Of a stretch of 7,569 nt of DNA, positions 5,704-7,569 are shown piece after piece. The notes beneath the pieces were generated by a model. It made no database searches. It was not told where the DNA came from and saw only the letters and a list, made by a program, of their open reading frames with translations. Numbering within the stretch: position 1 is the first letter of the stretch; the number at the start of each line of letters is the position of its first letter. The DNA is from Candidatus Omnitrophota bacterium (GTDB taxonomy: Bacteria > NPL-UPA2 > BS750m-G34). Location of the stretch: NCBI GenBank assembly GCA_016783345.1, contig JADHWT010000049.1, positions 1 through 7,569 of the forward strand, in the 5' to 3' direction. The position numbers and the translations under genes are program-made.

Positions 5704-6309
5704 ATGTTTGATTATCTTGAAGGCAGGCTGGCAACAAAGGCGCCTACTCACATTGTCCTCGACGTTAATGGAGTAGGGTATGAGGTCCATATACCCCTCT
5801 CAAGTTACGATCGTTTAGGCAAGGTGAATGACAGCGTCCGCATACTTACCTATCTTCATGTGCGTGAAAACCTCCAGCAGCTCTATGGATTTATGACCGA
5901 GAAGGAGAGGGGTTTTTTCCGTCTTCTTTTAACAGTCTCCGGGGTAGGCACGAGAATGGCGCTTGCAATACTCTCCGGTTCTTCACATAGCGAAATTAAG
6001 CGGGCTATCCGTAAAGGAGATGCAGGATTTTTAAAGACCATTCCCGGGATAGGCAAGAAACTTGCTGCGAGGATAGTTGTGGAACTAAAAGAGAAAGTCG
6101 GCGATGAAGAGGAATGGTTATCAAAATCCGGCAGGCATCATAAAAAAGAAGAACTCCTCTGGCACGACTGCATCCAGGCCCTTATCTCGCTGGGTTACAG
6201 GCAGTCTGTTGCAAGGGGCGCCTTACACAAGGCCTTGAGCCAAAATTCCGCCTCGCTCACTGTCGAAGAGTTGATTAAAGAATCCCTGAAGTATGTCTCC
6301 CAAAAATAA
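5704..6309 (+). CDS. ruvA: Holliday junction branch migration complex subunit RuvA
   Basis: A 201-residue protein of typical length. RuvA tetramers bind the four-way junction and load RuvB rings. Domain I is the OB fold (EGRLATKAPTHIVLDVNGVG at 6-25, then the HVRENLQQLYGF block at 52-63). Domain II has two helix-hairpin-helix motifs, VSGVGTRMAL (78-87) and IPGIGKKLAARIVVELKEK (113-131). After a flexible acidic/basic linker (about 132-148), domain III (about 149-201), which contacts RuvB, contains ALISLGYRQSVARGALHKAL (159-178). At the acidic pin, E55 is kept but the usual following Asp is N56. The ATG at 5704 fits the family N-terminus, yet no Shine-Dalgarno precedes it, only AT-rich sequence of the inserted block. 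It overlaps ruvB by 17 nt. Confidence 0.95.
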   Translation: MFDYLEGRLATKAPTHIVLDVNGVGYEVHIPLSSYDRLGKVNDSVRILTYLHVRENLQQLYGFMTEKERGFFRLLLTVSGVGTRMALAILSGSSHSEIKRAIRKGDAGFLKTIPGIGKKLAARIVVELKEKVGDEEEWLSKSGRHHKKEELLWHDCIQALISLGYRQSVARGALHKALSQNSASLTVEELIKESLKYVSQK

Positions 6310-7321
6310 AGAACGTACCGGTTCCCTCCTTAAACGGGAAGCAGACGCGCAATACGATATCAGTCTGCGCCCGCAGAGGTTTGAAGATTTTGTGGGCCAG
6401 GATAAAATGAAAGGAAATCTCAAGGTCTTTATCAAGGCGGCTATGGATAGAAAAGAGCCCCTGGACCATGTGCTTTTCTTCGGCCCGCCCGGGCTTGGGA
6501 AGACAACACTCGCCCATATCATGGCACGTGAGATGAATGTCAATATTATAGCAACCTCCGGCCCTGTTTTAGATAGACCAGGGGACCTTGCAGGGGTTTT
6601 GACTAATTTAGAGCGTGGCGATATTATATTTATTGACGAGATCCATCGTCTAAACCATGTTGTAGAGGAATATCTCTATCCTGCGATGGAGGACTATTCT
6701 CTGGACATTGTGATTGACAAGGGGCCTAATGCCCGTTCCATCAAATTAAATCTCCCGCATTTTACACTTATCGGGGCAACTACCAGGAGCGGTCTTATCA
6801 CTTCGCCTCTTCGCTCGCGTTTTGGCGTGACCAATCGAATTGGGTACTATAACACTGAGCAGCTTAAACAAATAGTCCTCCGTTCAGCCAGGATCCTCGA
6901 CATTGAGGTGAGTGATGACGGCGCAGAGGAGATAGCATGCCGTTCCAGGGGGACACCGCGTATTGCTAACCGCCTTCTAAAGCGTATCAGGGATTTTGCC
7001 CAGGTCGAGAAGAATAAAATTATTGACCGCAATGTGGCTGATAAGGCATTAAAGCGTTTAGAGATAGATAAGAAAGGTCTTGATGAGATGGATAAGAAGA
7101 TATTGCTTACTATTATAGAAAAATTTAAAGGAGGTCCGGTAGGCCTGAGCAGTCTGGCAGTGGCGGTGGGAGAAGAAGCCGATACAATCGAAGAGGTCTA
7201 TGAACCGTATCTTATTCAGGAGGGATATATGAAAAGAACTACTTCCGGCCGCACTGTAACTTCCCATGCCTATACCCATTTTAATCTCCCCATAGCATCT
7301 TCACAAAAAGAATTATTTTGA
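6293..7321 (+). CDS. ruvB: Holliday junction branch migration ATPase RuvB
   Basis: A 342-residue AAA+ motor of typical length; hexamers flank RuvA and pump DNA to migrate junctions. Visible elements are the family entry LRPQRFEDFVGQDK (25-38), Walker A GPPGLGKT (64-71), Walker B IIFIDEIH (111-118), sensor 1 GATTRSG (161-167), the arginine-finger segment SPLRSRFG (171-178, finger probably R174), sensor 2 GTPRIANR (220-227), and the C-terminal winged-helix domain with GGPVGLSSLAVAVGEE (280-295), EPYLIQEGY (304-312) and TTSGR (316-320). All motifs are intact. The ATG at 6293 lies within the end of ruvA, a 17-nt overlap implying translational coupling. The final TGA overlaps the TTG start of queA. 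Confidence 0.97.
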   Translation: MSPKNKERTGSLLKREADAQYDISLRPQRFEDFVGQDKMKGNLKVFIKAAMDRKEPLDHVLFFGPPGLGKTTLAHIMAREMNVNIIATSGPVLDRPGDLAGVLTNLERGDIIFIDEIHRLNHVVEEYLYPAMEDYSLDIVIDKGPNARSIKLNLPHFTLIGATTRSGLITSPLRSRFGVTNRIGYYNTEQLKQIVLRSARILDIEVSDDGAEEIACRSRGTPRIANRLLKRIRDFAQVEKNKIIDRNVADKALKRLEIDKKGLDEMDKKILLTIIEKFKGGPVGLSSLAVAVGEEADTIEEVYEPYLIQEGYMKRTTSGRTVTSHAYTHFNLPIASSQKELF

Positions 7322-7569
7322 GTCTATCGTATACATTACCGCGGGAGCTTATTGCTCAGACCCCGAAAGAAAAGAGAGAGGAGGCAAGGCTTCTTGTCCT
7401 GTCTCGCTCCACCGGCAGGATACGCGATAGCATTTTTAAAGAGATAGTTAATCTCCTTGGTGACCGGCATCTCATTGTTTTAAATAACACAAAGGTCTTT
7501 CCGGCGAGACTCATCGCCAGCAGTGACAGCGGAGGGAAGGTAGAGGTCTTACTTGTCAGAGAGCGGGCC
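7318..7569 (+). CDS. queA: S-adenosylmethionine:tRNA ribosyltransferase-isomerase QueA (5' part)
   Basis: The first 84 codons of queA, cut by the window end. QueA transfers the ribosyl part of S-adenosylmethionine to 7-aminomethyl-7-deazaguanine in tRNA to form epoxyqueuosine at wobble position 34 of GUN-anticodon tRNAs. The N-terminal signature is clear: LPRELIAQTP (7-16), ARLLVL (23-28), HLIVLNNTKVFPARL (51-65) and GGKVEVLL (72-79). The best start is TTG at 7318, which overlaps the ruvB stop as TTGA and places the L-P-x-E-L-I-A-Q motif at the usual distance. There is no ATG or GTG in frame before that motif and no clear ribosome site, so initiation probably depends on coupling to ruvB. A ruvB-queA order is common in bacteria. 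The rest of the gene, including most of the substrate-binding domain, is not visible. Confidence 0.93.
   Translation, partial: MSLSYTLPRELIAQTPKEKREEARLLVLSRSTGRIRDSIFKEIVNLLGDRHLIVLNNTKVFPARLIASSDSGGKVEVLLVRERA

Noticed and set aside
6223..6543. Reverse-strand open frames opposite the ruvA/ruvB junction
   Set aside because: They lie antisense to clearly conserved coding sequence, show no recognisable motif and have no ribosome site.
1..7569. CRISPR array, tRNA or rRNA genes, or a complete insertion sequence
   Set aside because: No regularly spaced repeats, cloverleaf-like segments, rRNA signatures or transposase motifs were recognised.

Overview
The window carries seven protein genes in a row on the + strand, plus a short foreign-looking block, with moderate GC in the conserved genes. 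The order EF-G-like GTPase, yebC, ruvC, ruvA, ruvB, queA, next to an FHA-GAF-PP2C phosphatase, suggests a Gram-negative-type bacterium, probably from an uncultured or deep-branching lineage (Omnitrophota, Planctomycetota or a deltaproteobacterial-type phylum would all fit). No marker in the window settles the phylum. Nothing indicates a phage or plasmid.

Layout. Positions 13-1623 encode a signalling phosphatase. A 78-bp gap follows with good sigma70-type promoter signals overlapping the end of that gene. From 1702 the genes are packed as an operon: EF-G-like GTPase (1702-3774), yebC (3780-4529) and ruvC (4516-5019). The series is then interrupted at about 5020-5703 and resumes with ruvA (5704-6309), ruvB (6293-7321) and the 5' part of queA (7318 to the window end).

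The interruption is the most interesting part. It is AT-rich (two sampled 60-base lines have 14 and 19 G+C, against 30 in a sampled ruvA line). It holds a two-gene cassette resembling a DUF4258/BrnT-like protein followed by a DUF2283 protein, which looks like a toxin-antitoxin pair. The cassette has its own extended -10 promoter, placed so that the first gene may be read from a leaderless mRNA. Downstream are a strong GC-rich hairpin and a C-terminal fragment that I read as the remnant of a second, unrelated addiction-module antitoxin. A perfect 17-nt palindrome covers the ruvC stop codon at the left edge.

How the genes work together. RuvA and RuvB form the Holliday-junction branch-migration motor and RuvC cuts the junction. 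QueA makes epoxyqueuosine in tRNA. YebC and the EF-G paralogue probably both act on translation or its control. The inserted cassette separates the RuvC resolvase gene from the ruvAB motor genes. Its promoter points into ruvA, which has no evident Shine-Dalgarno sequence, so ruvAB expression may now depend partly on the cassette.
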